From JALYOC01 sp036675345 (GTDB lineage: Bacteria; Myxococcota; Myxococcia; Myxococcales; Myxococcaceae): a DNA stretch of 64,000 bases. Position 1 is the stretch's first letter. Each line of letters opens with the position of its first letter. Position numbers and translations under genes: made by a program. Under the pieces are notes generated by a model, which did no database searches, was not told where the DNA came from, and was given only the letters and a program-made list of their open reading frames with translations. Shown here piece by piece: positions 54,361 to 64,000 of the stretch. The stretch spans positions 1-64,000 of the forward strand of contig JAKFFE010000026.1 of the NCBI GenBank assembly GCA_036675345.1. Reading direction: 5' to 3'.

Positions 54361-55209
54361 ATGCCCCGCCCGCAGAACGCGTTACCCGTTCCACCCATGC
54401 CTTCGCCGCTCCGACGACTCCTAGGAAGGCGGGTTGAACCCCGCGTGCGCCGTACCCCCCGGCCGCCGACCCTGTGCGATCACGAGGTCGCCAGTCCCCG
54501 GATCCACCCCGGCCTGGATGGAGTGCGGATCGGCCAGCTCTCCGACATCCACGTGCGGGGAGGGGTCCGTCCCCGCCGCCTGGAGCAGGCGGTGGAGCAG
54601 ATGAACCAGCTCCGCCCGGACTTTGTGGTGCTGACCGGGGACTACGTGTGCGTCTCCGGGTTTCCCCTCCCCTCCCTGACCCGGGCCCTGCAGGCCCTGC
54701 AGATGCCCTCGTTCGCCACCCTGGGGAACCACGACCACTGGTGTGGTGCGGGCAAGGTCCGCGCCGCCCTGGAGAACGCCGGGATCGACGTGGTGCTCAA
54801 CGAGCACCGGGAGCTGCGAATCCGCGGGACCCCGTTGCACCTGGTGGGGGTGGATGACTCGGTGACCCGCCACCACGATCCAGAGAAGGCCTTCGAAGGC
54901 GTGCCGGAGGGAGCGACCCGCATCGTCCTTTCCCACGATCCCAAGAGCGCCGAGTTCCTCTGGCGCTACAACCCGGCGTTGGTGCTCAGCGGCCACACCC
55001 ACGGGGGACAGGTGTACTTTGACAAGCTGACTCCCTACATCTCCGAGCGGATCGGGGTGCGGTACCTGGCCGGGTTCTTCGAGATCCACGGCAGCGTGCT
55101 GTACGTGAACCGGGGGCTGGGAGCGGCGGTGCCGGTGCGGTTCCGGGCGCCCACCGAGGTGGCCCATCTAACGCTGAGATCCACCGCGCAGGCCCGGCAG
55201 GCGGCGTAG
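54361..55209 (+). CDS. Calcineurin-like metallophosphoesterase (YaeI/YkuE type)
   Basis: A 282-residue enzyme with the full metal-binding set: QLSDIHVRGG, TGDYV, LGNHDHW, and SGHTHGGQ. YaeI/YkuE relatives are membrane-associated phosphodiesterases. The N-terminal ~30 residues are basic and not strongly hydrophobic. A later Met (54397) is an alternative start. Confidence 0.9.
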   Translation: MPRPQNALPVPPMPSPLRRLLGRRVEPRVRRTPRPPTLCDHEVASPRIHPGLDGVRIGQLSDIHVRGGVRPRRLEQAVEQMNQLRPDFVVLTGDYVCVSGFPLPSLTRALQALQMPSFATLGNHDHWCGAGKVRAALENAGIDVVLNEHRELRIRGTPLHLVGVDDSVTRHHDPEKAFEGVPEGATRIVLSHDPKSAEFLWRYNPALVLSGHTHGGQVYFDKLTPYISERIGVRYLAGFFEIHGSVLYVNRGLGAAVPVRFRAPTEVAHLTLRSTAQARQAA

Positions 55210-55275
55210 CCAAGACCGGCGCGCGGCCCGCGGTGATCGAAGCGGCGCGGAGCAGGAACCGGGAACTCGACCCGG

Positions 55276-56178
55276 CTACCCGGTGACCGGGTCGCCCGCG
55301 GCAGCCGGCACATCCAGCGCCGTGCCGAACTGCACCTGATTCCCGCCCGCGGCCAGCGCCCCCTCCAGCGCGGTCTGGGCGCGCGCGGCCAGATCGCCGA
55401 AGGAGAACTCACCGTCCTTGGCAGCCCCTGCCGAGACCCCGATCGAGATCGAAGGCCGCAGCACCTGCTTGCCGAGGGGAAGACTGGCCTTGGCCACCCG
55501 CTCGCAGATCCGCCGGCTGACCACCAGCGCCCCCTGCAGGTCGGTGTGCGGCAGCAAGAGCAGCACCCGGTCCACCCCGTACTGGACCGGGTAGTCGATG
55601 TCTCGGAGCGAGCGCCGGACCGCCAGCGCCAGTCCGCCCATCAGCTGGGAGTGCAGGTCCCGATCGACCTTGGTGTTCAGGGGATCAAACGCGATCAGCG
55701 CGATCGCCACCGGGAAGCCGTAGCGGCGGGCCCGCTTCACCTCCACGAACACGATCTCCTTGAAGTGGTTGAAGGTATAGAAGCTGGTGAAGGGATCCAG
55801 GATCGGCTCCGCGGGTCGGAGCTCGGCGACCGCCGGCTTCTTCTTCGCTGGTGCCTCGCGAAGCTGGAGCAACTCCGGCAACCGGACCTTGAGGTCCAGC
55901 GCGGAGATCGGCAGCGGCAGCACCCCATCCGCATAGGAAGCCTTGAACCCGGTCCGCTGGGCCGCCAGCACCAGGGCTCCGGGACGGGCCGCGCGGATCT
56001 GCTTGGCCAGACCCTGCGGTCGCGGGACCGAAGGCCCCAGCACCACCAACTGCTCCTTGCGCAGCGCCTCCGGCCCGGAGGCGTCCGAGACCTTGAGGCC
56101 TGCCTTCTTCAGCCCGTCCACCAGCTTGCGGCGCTCGGGAAGACGGGGCTCGAAGACCGCGGCGTGACTGACCTTCAT
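55276..56178 (-). CDS. Degenerate GGDEF-domain protein with receiver-like N-terminus
   Basis: A 300-residue protein. The first ~110 residues look like a receiver fold but lack a clear phospho-Asp motif. Residues ~140-285 follow the GGDEF pattern (FTSFYTFNHFKEIVFVEVKR; SISIGVSAG), but the active-site loop reads QYGVDRVLLLLP in place of RYGGDEF. It should not make cyclic di-GMP and may bind it or act as a scaffold. ATG 56178 gives a clean start. Confidence 0.75.
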   Translation of the reverse strand: MKVSHAAVFEPRLPERRKLVDGLKKAGLKVSDASGPEALRKEQLVVLGPSVPRPQGLAKQIRAARPGALVLAAQRTGFKASYADGVLPLPISALDLKVRLPELLQLREAPAKKKPAVAELRPAEPILDPFTSFYTFNHFKEIVFVEVKRARRYGFPVAIALIAFDPLNTKVDRDLHSQLMGGLALAVRRSLRDIDYPVQYGVDRVLLLLPHTDLQGALVVSRRICERVAKASLPLGKQVLRPSISIGVSAGAAKDGEFSFGDLAARAQTALEGALAAGGNQVQFGTALDVPAAAGDPVTG

Positions 56179-56232
56179 GGTCCGGGTACCAGACCACAAC
56201 CCGGGACCGGGTTCGACTTTCCTCCCCGAGTG

Positions 56233-57801
56233 CTACCGGCGAAACCCCAGCTGCTTGAGCGCGCTCACCGCCCGCTGGCGGACGTACGGGTCCGGGTCGG
56301 AGGCCTGCAGCTCGGCCAGGGTGGCGGTAGCCACCGGACCTCCGATCTGCGCCAGCGCCCGCACCAGCTCCACCCGGATCTCCGCCTCCGGTTCCAGCGT
56401 CACCCGATCCTTGATCAATTGCAGATGGGCCAGCCGCGCGTGTCCGGCCAGCATCTTCGCCGCCACCTTCCGCACCTCGACCGCGGGGTGGACCATGAAC
56501 TCCGGGGCCCGCTCCACCGCGTGACTGCTCTGGGTGGAGATGGCACGCAGTGCCTCGGCCAGCACCCGGGGAGAGGGATCCTGGAGCGCCTGCGCCGCCA
56601 GTTCGGCCGCGGCCCGGTTGCTGGGGAGATCGGCCAGCGCCCGGATCGCCCCGGCCCGGACCGCCTCCTCGGGATCCTCCGCCGCCAGGAGGATCCGGGA
56701 CATCGGCGTCCCCTCTCCACATCTGCCCAGCTGGCCCAGCGCGGAGCCCCTCACCTCGGGTGAGAGCCGGGGGTTGTCGGCCAACGCCTCCAGCACCGCT
56801 CCGCACCCGTCCGGGCGCCCCATCGCCAGCAACCCCACCCACCGCAGCTGGGTTGGCACCGGCACCCCTCCTTGCTCCCAGGAAGGAACCCGGGCCAGCA
56901 GCTCCTCGCGCAGCCCCCGGTCATTGGCCTCCGCCAGGGCCCAGGCCGCGCTGTACTCCACCCCGGTCTCCACCGCGGACAGACAGCCCTCCAGCTCCGG
57001 TTCGCTCAACGGCAACAGCAGCCCCAGGGCGGTCACCGCCTCCAGCCGCTGCTCCCGGGCCGGGGCCTTGAGCTTGGTACGGAGGACGTCGATCTGCCGG
57101 GCGAAGACCGCCAGCAGCCGGTTCACCTCGCGCGCAGCGTCCGGACGGGCGTCCTGGAGCAAGATCTTCCCCACCGGATAGTCGGAGGTGGAGACCCGCA
57201 GCAGCAGTGCCGCGGGCACCTCATCCACAGTCTCGGGCCGGTCGCGGATCGCGCTGAGCACCACCCTCCCCGCGCCCTCCTCCAGCAACAGCATCAGCTG
57301 CCGCAGGGCGTCCTCCTGAACCGAGGGGAGCGGATGGTACAGCTGCGGTTCGATCGCCTCCCGCACCGCCTCCCGCACCGCCCGGCAGCTGCGCCGGGCC
57401 GTCTTGAGCACCTGCCCTTCGAGCAGGGCCCCCGCGCCGGCCGCCACCACGCAGGCGTCCACCCGGCGACTCCCCGCCGGCTGCCTCCGGATGTGGTCCG
57501 CCAGGGTCAAGGAGGGCTCCTCCCGGCGGGACCGGGACCGCGCCAGCAGCGCTCCCCAGCGGACCTCCCACCGGGGATCCTCCAGCGCGCTGTCGATCAT
57601 CCGCGCTGGCATCCGCTGGCTGGAGTAGGCGTCCATCCAGGCAGCCACCCCGTTCCCCTTCAGACACGGGGCACATACCTTGGGGACTTCGGAGAGCGGC
57701 ACATGCCGCTCACAGCTCTGCGCACAGGCCTCCGCCACCCCGGTGGTCAGGGGCTGCAACGACGTCGCGCCCAGGACGATCGCCAAGAGGAGAGGAGGCA
57801 T
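56233..57801 (-). CDS. Exported HEAT-repeat protein
   Basis: A 522-residue protein with signal peptide MPPLLLAIVLGATSLQP and a Cys-containing N-terminal segment (ACAQSC, CAPC). Many HEAT/PBS-lyase-type repeats follow (AVRAGAIRALADLPSNRAAA; PRVLAEALRAIST; PYVRQRAVSALKQLG). It is an extracytoplasmic alpha-solenoid of unknown partner. ATG 57801 was chosen because the longer frame crosses the rpsU promoter region. Confidence 0.8.
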   Translation of the reverse strand: MPPLLLAIVLGATSLQPLTTGVAEACAQSCERHVPLSEVPKVCAPCLKGNGVAAWMDAYSSQRMPARMIDSALEDPRWEVRWGALLARSRSRREEPSLTLADHIRRQPAGSRRVDACVVAAGAGALLEGQVLKTARRSCRAVREAVREAIEPQLYHPLPSVQEDALRQLMLLLEEGAGRVVLSAIRDRPETVDEVPAALLLRVSTSDYPVGKILLQDARPDAAREVNRLLAVFARQIDVLRTKLKAPAREQRLEAVTALGLLLPLSEPELEGCLSAVETGVEYSAAWALAEANDRGLREELLARVPSWEQGGVPVPTQLRWVGLLAMGRPDGCGAVLEALADNPRLSPEVRGSALGQLGRCGEGTPMSRILLAAEDPEEAVRAGAIRALADLPSNRAAAELAAQALQDPSPRVLAEALRAISTQSSHAVERAPEFMVHPAVEVRKVAAKMLAGHARLAHLQLIKDRVTLEPEAEIRVELVRALAQIGGPVATATLAELQASDPDPYVRQRAVSALKQLGFRR

Positions 57802-57887
57802 CACCGGGGGGCATCCTGGCGCTCCCAGAACCCAAAGCCCATCCCCCCACGGCCGGCTCGGGGCCCTCGGAAGCGATCGCAAGGGAA

Positions 57888-57916
57888 TTGCCTTTTGCAG
57901 ACCGATCAGACATATC
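57888..57916 (+). promoter_or_regulatory. Possible promoter of the rpsU operon
   Basis: TTGCCT (57888-57893) and CATATC (57911-57916), 17-base spacer. Matches to TTGACA/TATAAT are 4/6 and 3/6. Confidence 0.35.
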
Positions 57917-57937
57917 GCCCGCCCGACTTTGTTCCGA

Positions 57938-57955
57938 CGCCCCTTGCATGGGGCG
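57938..57955 (+). promoter_or_regulatory. Leader hairpin before rpsU
   Basis: CGCCCC-TTGCAT-GGGGCG is a perfect 6-bp stem just upstream of the rpsU ribosome-binding site. It could affect message stability or translation. Confidence 0.35.
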
Positions 57956-57979
57956 ATCCAGTTGAGGGGAGGTGACAAG

Positions 57980-58174
57980 ATGCCCGGTATTCGCGTGAAG
58001 GACGGTGAGTCCATCGAGAGCGCTCTCAAGCGCTTCAAGAAGGCCACCGAGAAGGCTGGCATCCTCTCCGAGATTCGTAAGCGTGAGCATTACGAGAAGC
58101 CTTCGGTGAAGAAGAAGAAGAAGGCGTTGGCCGCCAAGAAGCGAGCGGTCAAGAAGCTCCGCAAGAACGTCTAA
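57980..58174 (+). CDS. rpsU: 30S ribosomal protein S21
   Basis: A 64-residue bS21: MPGIRVKDGESIESALKRF, then a very basic tail KKKKKALAAKKRAVKKL. A strong ribosome-binding site GGGGAGGTGA precedes the ATG at 57980. It opens the rpsU-yqeY-dnaG-rpoD operon; a terminator-like hairpin follows it, likely limiting read-through. Confidence 0.96.
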   Translation: MPGIRVKDGESIESALKRFKKATEKAGILSEIRKREHYEKPSVKKKKKALAAKKRAVKKLRKNV

Positions 58175-58200
58175 GACGTTCAGCGAGATTCGGAAGCATC

Positions 58201-58236
58201 CGCCGGGGGAGCAAACGCCCCCGGCGTTTCGATTTT
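58201..58236 (+). terminator. Intrinsic terminator/attenuator between rpsU and yqeY
   Basis: CGCCGGGGG (58201-58209) pairs perfectly with CCCCCGGCG (58218-58226), followed by TTTCGATTTT. As dnaG and rpoD lie downstream without another obvious strong promoter, partial termination here would give more S21 than primase and sigma factor. Confidence 0.8.
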
Positions 58237-58250
58237 AGGGAGAGAAGACC

Positions 58251-58706
58251 ATGGCTACGTTGCGCGAGCGCATCGACACCGACCTGAAGGACGCGATGCG
58301 CGCCAAGAAGGAGCTCGAACTGAGCGTCCTGCGGATGCTCAAGAGCGCCATCAAGTACAAGGAGGTCGAACCCGGCGCCAAGGCCGTGGACGACGGCACC
58401 GTCCTCTCCATCATCACCACCCTGATCAAGCAGCGCCGCGACTCGGTCGAGCAGTTCCGGGCCGGCGGGCGCGCGGACATGGCGGACAAGGAAGAGGCGG
58501 AGATCGCCATCCTGCAGGCCTACCTGCCGAGCCAGCTGTCGGCTGCCGACCTGGCCGCCGAGGTCCAGAAGGCGATCGCCGAGTCCGGCGCGCAGGGTCC
58601 CAAGGAGATGGGCGCGGTGATGAAGGTCCTGCTCCCGCGCGTGCAGGGCAAGGCGGAGGGCAAGACTGTCTCCGACGAGGTGAAGGCCCAGCTGTCCAAG
58701 CTGTAG
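58251..58706 (+). CDS. yqeY: GatB/YqeY domain protein
   Basis: A 151-residue YqeY: LRERIDTDLKDAMRAKKELE, LRMLKSAIKYKEVE, EEAEIAILQAYLPSQLS, and GPKEMGAVMKVLLPRVQGKA. This is the tRNA-binding helical domain also found at the end of GatB; its own role is unclear. The ribosome-binding site GGGAGAGAAG precedes ATG 58251. Confidence 0.94.
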   Translation: MATLRERIDTDLKDAMRAKKELELSVLRMLKSAIKYKEVEPGAKAVDDGTVLSIITTLIKQRRDSVEQFRAGGRADMADKEEAEIAILQAYLPSQLSAADLAAEVQKAIAESGAQGPKEMGAVMKVLLPRVQGKAEGKTVSDEVKAQLSKL

Positions 58707-58750
58707 ACTCTCCCTCCCCCGCGGTACCCGTTTGGGAGTGTCTGCAGTTG

Positions 58751-60595
58751 ATGATCCCGGAGCACAAGATCCAGGAAGTGCTCGAGCGGACGGACATCGT
58801 CACGCTGGTCGGGCGCTACGTGGAGCTGAAGAAGGCGGGGCGCTCGTTCAAGGGGCGCTGTCCCTTCCATCAGGAGAAGACGCCGTCCTTCCAGGTCACC
58901 CCGGAGATGCGGCGCTTCAAGTGCTTCGGCTGTGACGCCGGCGGCGACGCCATCTCCTTCATCCAGCGCTACCTGGGCAAGAGCTTCGTGGACGCGGTGA
59001 AGGACCTGGCCAAGGACGCGGGGATCGATCTGGCCACCGCCGAGGATCCCGCCGCCAAGGAGCGCCAGGAGCTCAAGGAGGCCACCGACGCCGCCGCCCA
59101 GCACTTCCGGGATCGGTTGTGGGAGCCCACGGTGGGCAAGTTCGCCCGCGACTACCTGCACTCCCGTGGCGTGGACGACGAGACCGCCAAGCGGTTCAAC
59201 CTGGGGTGGGCCCCGAACCAGTGGTCGGACCTCGCCGACGCGCTGACCCGGCTGGGGATGGTGGAGTGGGCGTCCCGGGCGGGGCTGGTGGCCAAGCGCC
59301 AGAAGGGCGACGGCTACTTCGACTTCTTCCGCGGCCGGCTGATGATCCCGATCCGCTCCGCCGAGGGCCGGACCATCGCCTTTGGCGGCCGGCTGCTGGA
59401 GGGCGAGGACGGCGCCAAGTACTTCAACTCCCGCGAGTCCAAGCTCTACAACAAGAGCGAGACCCTCTACGGGATGGACCAGGCGCGGGAGGAGATCCGC
59501 AAGAAGAAGAGCGCGATCCTGGTGGAGGGCTACTTCGACTGCATCGGGATGCACCAGGCCGGGGTGCGCAACACCGTGGCCCTGTGCTCCACCGCGCTCA
59601 CCGCCGGTCACCTGGCGCTGCTGACCCGCGCCGAGGCCAAGGAGCTGGTGCTGCTGCTGGACGGCGACGAGGCCGGGCGCAAGGCAGTGGAGCGGCTGGC
59701 GGGGCCGATCCTGGCGGCGGGCGCGGCAGCCAAAGTCGCGCTGCTGCCCCAGGGCGAGGATCCGGACACCTTCGCCCGCCGGGAGGGACCGCCGGGGGTA
59801 CAGCGGCTGCTGGGCGAGGCCCAGGACCTGACCCGGCACCTGTTCTCCAGCATCCTCCCGGAGGGGACCGCCTCTACCTTCGAGGCCAAGATGAAGGCGG
59901 TGGAGCGGATCCGCCCGGTTGCCACCGCGCTGCCGGTGGGGCTGACCCGGTCCGCCTTCTTCGGGGCGATGTCCGCCTGGTTTGGCCTCCCCGCCTCGGA
60001 GCTGGAGTCCTCGCTGCGCGGCAAGCCGGCCCCGGTGGCCGCGGTCCCCAAGCCGGACCCGGCCCGCCCTGGCGCCCCGGTCTCTCGCGGCCCGATGGGC
60101 CAGGTCCCGGGCGTGCCTGCCCGCCCGCTCCCCGAGCGCCCTCCGGATGAGCTGGAGAGCGCGATCGTGGCCGCGGCGCTCAAGGAGCCCAAGGTCCTGG
60201 CCCAGGACCTGTACCGGGCCTGCGACGAGCTCAAGCACCCCGGGCTGCGCGCGGTGCTGGCCCATCTGCAGGGGGGGCACTCCGGGGAGGACGCCCTCTT
60301 CGAGTCCTCCGAGGCGGTCCGCAAGGCCCTGGCGGAGGGGCAGCGCCAGCTGCCGCAGGAGGGAAGCCTGGAACCGATGTTCGTGATCCTGTGTCGGAAG
60401 CTGAAGCTGCGGCGGATCGATGAGCAACTCACCCACATCGCGCGGGTCACCGGTCAGGTGGCCTCCGCCTCTGACCTGGACGATGAAACCCGTCGGCTTT
60501 TGTCTGAACGTGCGTCCCTTCTCTCTCTGAGAAAAAAGGTGATCACTGAGGGACAAAGCGTTACGGGAACAAAGCCCTCGCCCTACCCGGTTTGA
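58751..60595 (+). CDS. dnaG: DNA primase
   Basis: A 614-residue primase: zinc finger CPFHQEKTPSF ... RFKCFGC (CHC2), catalytic core with FRGRLMIPI, Toprim motifs ILVEGYFDC and LLLDGDEAGRKA. The C-terminal DnaB-interaction region is present. An upstream in-frame TTG (58748) sits directly before ATG 58751; I prefer the ATG. It makes RNA primers for replication. Confidence 0.95.
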   Translation: MIPEHKIQEVLERTDIVTLVGRYVELKKAGRSFKGRCPFHQEKTPSFQVTPEMRRFKCFGCDAGGDAISFIQRYLGKSFVDAVKDLAKDAGIDLATAEDPAAKERQELKEATDAAAQHFRDRLWEPTVGKFARDYLHSRGVDDETAKRFNLGWAPNQWSDLADALTRLGMVEWASRAGLVAKRQKGDGYFDFFRGRLMIPIRSAEGRTIAFGGRLLEGEDGAKYFNSRESKLYNKSETLYGMDQAREEIRKKKSAILVEGYFDCIGMHQAGVRNTVALCSTALTAGHLALLTRAEAKELVLLLDGDEAGRKAVERLAGPILAAGAAAKVALLPQGEDPDTFARREGPPGVQRLLGEAQDLTRHLFSSILPEGTASTFEAKMKAVERIRPVATALPVGLTRSAFFGAMSAWFGLPASELESSLRGKPAPVAAVPKPDPARPGAPVSRGPMGQVPGVPARPLPERPPDELESAIVAAALKEPKVLAQDLYRACDELKHPGLRAVLAHLQGGHSGEDALFESSEAVRKALAEGQRQLPQEGSLEPMFVILCRKLKLRRIDEQLTHIARVTGQVASASDLDDETRRLLSERASLLSLRKKVITEGQSVTGTKPSPYPV

Positions 60596-60706
60596 TTCGC
60601 GTTTTCTACACGCCCGCGTGACTTTCCCCGTGACTTTGCGCTAGACCCGCCGGTTCGCCGGCCCAAGGCGCCGAAGTCCCGAATATTGCAAGGAGAAGTT
60701 GGTTAA

Positions 60707-62845
<2,139 letters not shown>

Positions 62846-62869
62846 AGAGCCCTCGGTAGATTTTGACCA

Positions 62870-62906
62870 GGCCGTGTCTCCTTCTGGGAGGCACGGCCTT
62901 CGTCTT
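62870..62906 (+). terminator. Intrinsic terminator of the rpsU-rpoD operon
   Basis: GGCCGTGTCTCC (62870-62881) pairs with GGAGGCACGGCC (62887-62898) with one G-T wobble, followed by TTCGTCTT. It lies 24 bases after the rpoD stop. Confidence 0.8.
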
Positions 62907-62919
62907 GAAAGGGTCGGCG

Positions 62920-63279
62920 ATGAACAAGCAGCAGTGCGGAGACGGAGACCCGGCCCGCAAGCCCACCCCCTTCGAGGCCCGGGTGGCAGCAGCGATCCGC
63001 GCCATCCCCAGGGGCAGCACCCTCTCCTACTCCGGCGTGGCGCTGGAGGCCGGCAAGCCGGGCGCGGCCCGCGCGGTGGTGCGGGCGATGAAGAACCTGC
63101 GCGACATCCCCTGGTGGCGGGTGATCCGGAGGGACGGGACCCTGGCCGCGGAGGTGGCCGAGGAGCAGTCGAAGCGGCTGCGACGCGAGGGAGTGAAGCT
63201 GGTCAACGGCAACCGGCTGGAGCGGACCTCCCAGCCGCGATCCGGAACCGTGGCCGGGCGCAGGCCGAAGCGGGACTGA
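62920..63279 (+). CDS. Alkyltransferase-like protein (MGMT family without active Cys)
   Basis: A 119-residue protein of the O6-methylguanine-methyltransferase DNA-binding domain: IPRGSTLSYSGVALEAG, Arg-finger region AARAVVRAMKNL. The active-site loop reads IPWWRVI (residues 63-69) in place of IPCHRVI, so the acceptor Cys is Trp65 and the usual His is Trp66. ATL proteins bind O6-alkylguanine without repairing it and hand it to nucleotide excision repair. WW in place of the ATL WH is unusual. ATG 62920 was chosen; the gene begins 14 bases after the rpoD terminator. Confidence 0.85.
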   Translation: MNKQQCGDGDPARKPTPFEARVAAAIRAIPRGSTLSYSGVALEAGKPGAARAVVRAMKNLRDIPWWRVIRRDGTLAAEVAEEQSKRLRREGVKLVNGNRLERTSQPRSGTVAGRRPKRD

Positions 63280-63368
63280 GCGCGCGGGAAGCTCGTCCGC
63301 ATGAACCGCCTTTGAACCGGCAGGGTGGCCGACGGGAGGTCTCCGCAAAGCCTTCCCCGCAACGAAGA

Positions 63369-63407
63369 ACGCCTGCCCACGGAGGAGGAGCCCCCCGCGG
63401 CAGGCGT
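63369..63407 (-). terminator. Hairpin downstream of the Pro/Gly-rich gene
   Basis: ACGCCTGCC (63369-63377) pairs exactly with GGCAGGCGT (63399-63407); the minus-strand downstream is TCTTCGTTG. It could end the minus-strand gene. Confidence 0.5.
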
Positions 63408-63430
63408 CCGTGAACGACCTGAGCCCAGCG

Positions 63431-64000
63431 CTACTTGCCGAAGGGCCGGGTGGTGGCGTCCTTGCGGCTGCCCTTCTTCGGATCCGGGGTCCCCGCGTCC
63501 GGCGCGCCGGCGCTGCTGGAGGAGTGGGTAGGGGCGGTGGTGGTGGTCCCCTTCGGATCTCCCGGCTGGCCCGAGGTTCCCTTCCCGGTCCCGGTCGGAC
63601 CGGTGGGGGTGGTGGTGCCCTTCGGATCACCAGGGTTGCCGGAGGTGCCCTTGGGGTCGGGGGTGTTGGCCGTCGGCGACTGCTGGGTGTTGCCCGGAGT
63701 GGGAGCCGGCGGGCCCTGCGGCCCCTTGGGATTGCCGGGGGGGATCACCTGGCCGCCACCGACGGGCGGGTTCTGGTGATAGGTGGGCGAACCGGCAGAG
63801 GGCATCGACTCCCCCCAGCCGCCCTCGATGCTGGCCTTGGTCCGCCACTGTCCGTTGCGGCGGATCAGCAGATCCGCGCTGCGGTAGTTCATCTTCTGGT
63901 TGCCCACCTGCATCCGGTTCTCGATCTCCACGATCACCAGATCGTTGGTGATGAAGAACGGCTTTCGGCGCGCGGAGATCTTGGCGTTCTGGGGAGTCCC
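63431..64000 (-). CDS. C-terminal part of a protein with Pro/Gly/Thr-rich repeat tail (cut by window edge)
   Basis: About 189 residues are visible; the frame is open to base 64000, so the N-terminus lies outside. The visible first part (PFFITNDLVIVEIENRMQVG; NYRSADLLIRRNGQWRTKAS) looks like a small folded domain. The rest is low-complexity with repeated GDPKGTTT and GTSGxPGDPKG units. It may be a surface or periplasmic protein. I do not recognise a family. Confidence 0.6.
   Translation of the reverse strand, partial: GTPQNAKISARRKPFFITNDLVIVEIENRMQVGNQKMNYRSADLLIRRNGQWRTKASIEGGWGESMPSAGSPTYHQNPPVGGGQVIPPGNPKGPQGPPAPTPGNTQQSPTANTPDPKGTSGNPGDPKGTTTPTGPTGTGKGTSGQPGDPKGTTTTAPTHSSSSAGAPDAGTPDPKKGSRKDATTRPFGK

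Noticed and set aside
60596..60706. Separate rpoD promoter in the dnaG-rpoD gap
   Set aside because: No hexamer pair with acceptable match and spacing; only a GC hairpin and a ribosome-binding site are clear.

Overview
This is a GC-rich bacterial chromosome segment, most likely from a Myxococcota (deltaproteobacterial) genome. The signs are strong G/C third positions, an MXAN_5187-type protein, several HEAT/TPR lipoproteins, an FHA-GGDEF protein, a Ser/Thr kinase-like protein, sigma-54 activators, a Frz-like chemosensory operon and a thrombospondin-3/OmpA protein. The genus cannot be fixed from the sequence alone. Coding density is very high, many neighbours overlap by 1-8 bases, and no gap exceeds about 250 bases. 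I saw no tRNA, rRNA or CRISPR array.

Layout. 1-118: end of an IS481-like element. 128-3604: DNA methyltransferase, ribosomal protein L31, a UshA-like metallophosphatase with an in-frame TGA that looks like selenocysteine, and a CpoB-like lipoprotein, all on the minus strand. 3660-5405: Ser/Thr kinase-like protein lacking the catalytic Asp. 5402-16237 (minus): eight-gene chemosensory operon in the order cheW, cheW-like, three MCPs, cheA-REC, cheB, cheR, the same order as the myxobacterial frz operon. 16345-20876: Pal-like lipoprotein, NtrC-type regulator, a histone-H1-like/EF-hand fusion, exonuclease III and a small doubtful ORF. 20949-23045: CPA2 antiporter. 23167-30961: five-gene operon (TPR lipoprotein, PBP1A, FG-GAP protein, peptide-type solute-binding protein, NtrY-like kinase) behind a good sigma-54 promoter match.

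30951-38388: MXAN_5187-like protein, ribosome hibernation factor, single-domain receiver, zinc-ribbon protein, DUF1460 protein, HEAT lipoprotein, DUF4398 lipoprotein and an OmpA protein with 13 thrombospondin-3 repeats. 38593-43761: YoaK-type membrane protein, then a sigma-54 activator and a hybrid histidine kinase. 43758-48712 (minus): ABC-importer operon whose binding protein carries a C-terminal OmpA domain, flanked by two proteins of unknown function. 48803-53229: TruD, DUF4388 protein, DsbA-like protein and asparaginase. 53332-57801: diguanylate cyclase, a REP-like palindrome, metallophosphoesterase, a degenerate GGDEF protein and a HEAT protein. 57980-62845: macromolecular synthesis operon rpsU-yqeY-dnaG-rpoD. 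62920-64000: alkyltransferase-like protein and a partial Pro/Gly-rich protein.

The most notable items are the probable selenoprotein with a SECIS-like hairpin, the binding-protein/OmpA ABC operon, the wall-synthesis/peptide-binding/kinase operon, the frz-like operon with three membrane receptors, and the H1-like/EF-hand protein. Family assignments rest on motifs read by eye; no database search was run.
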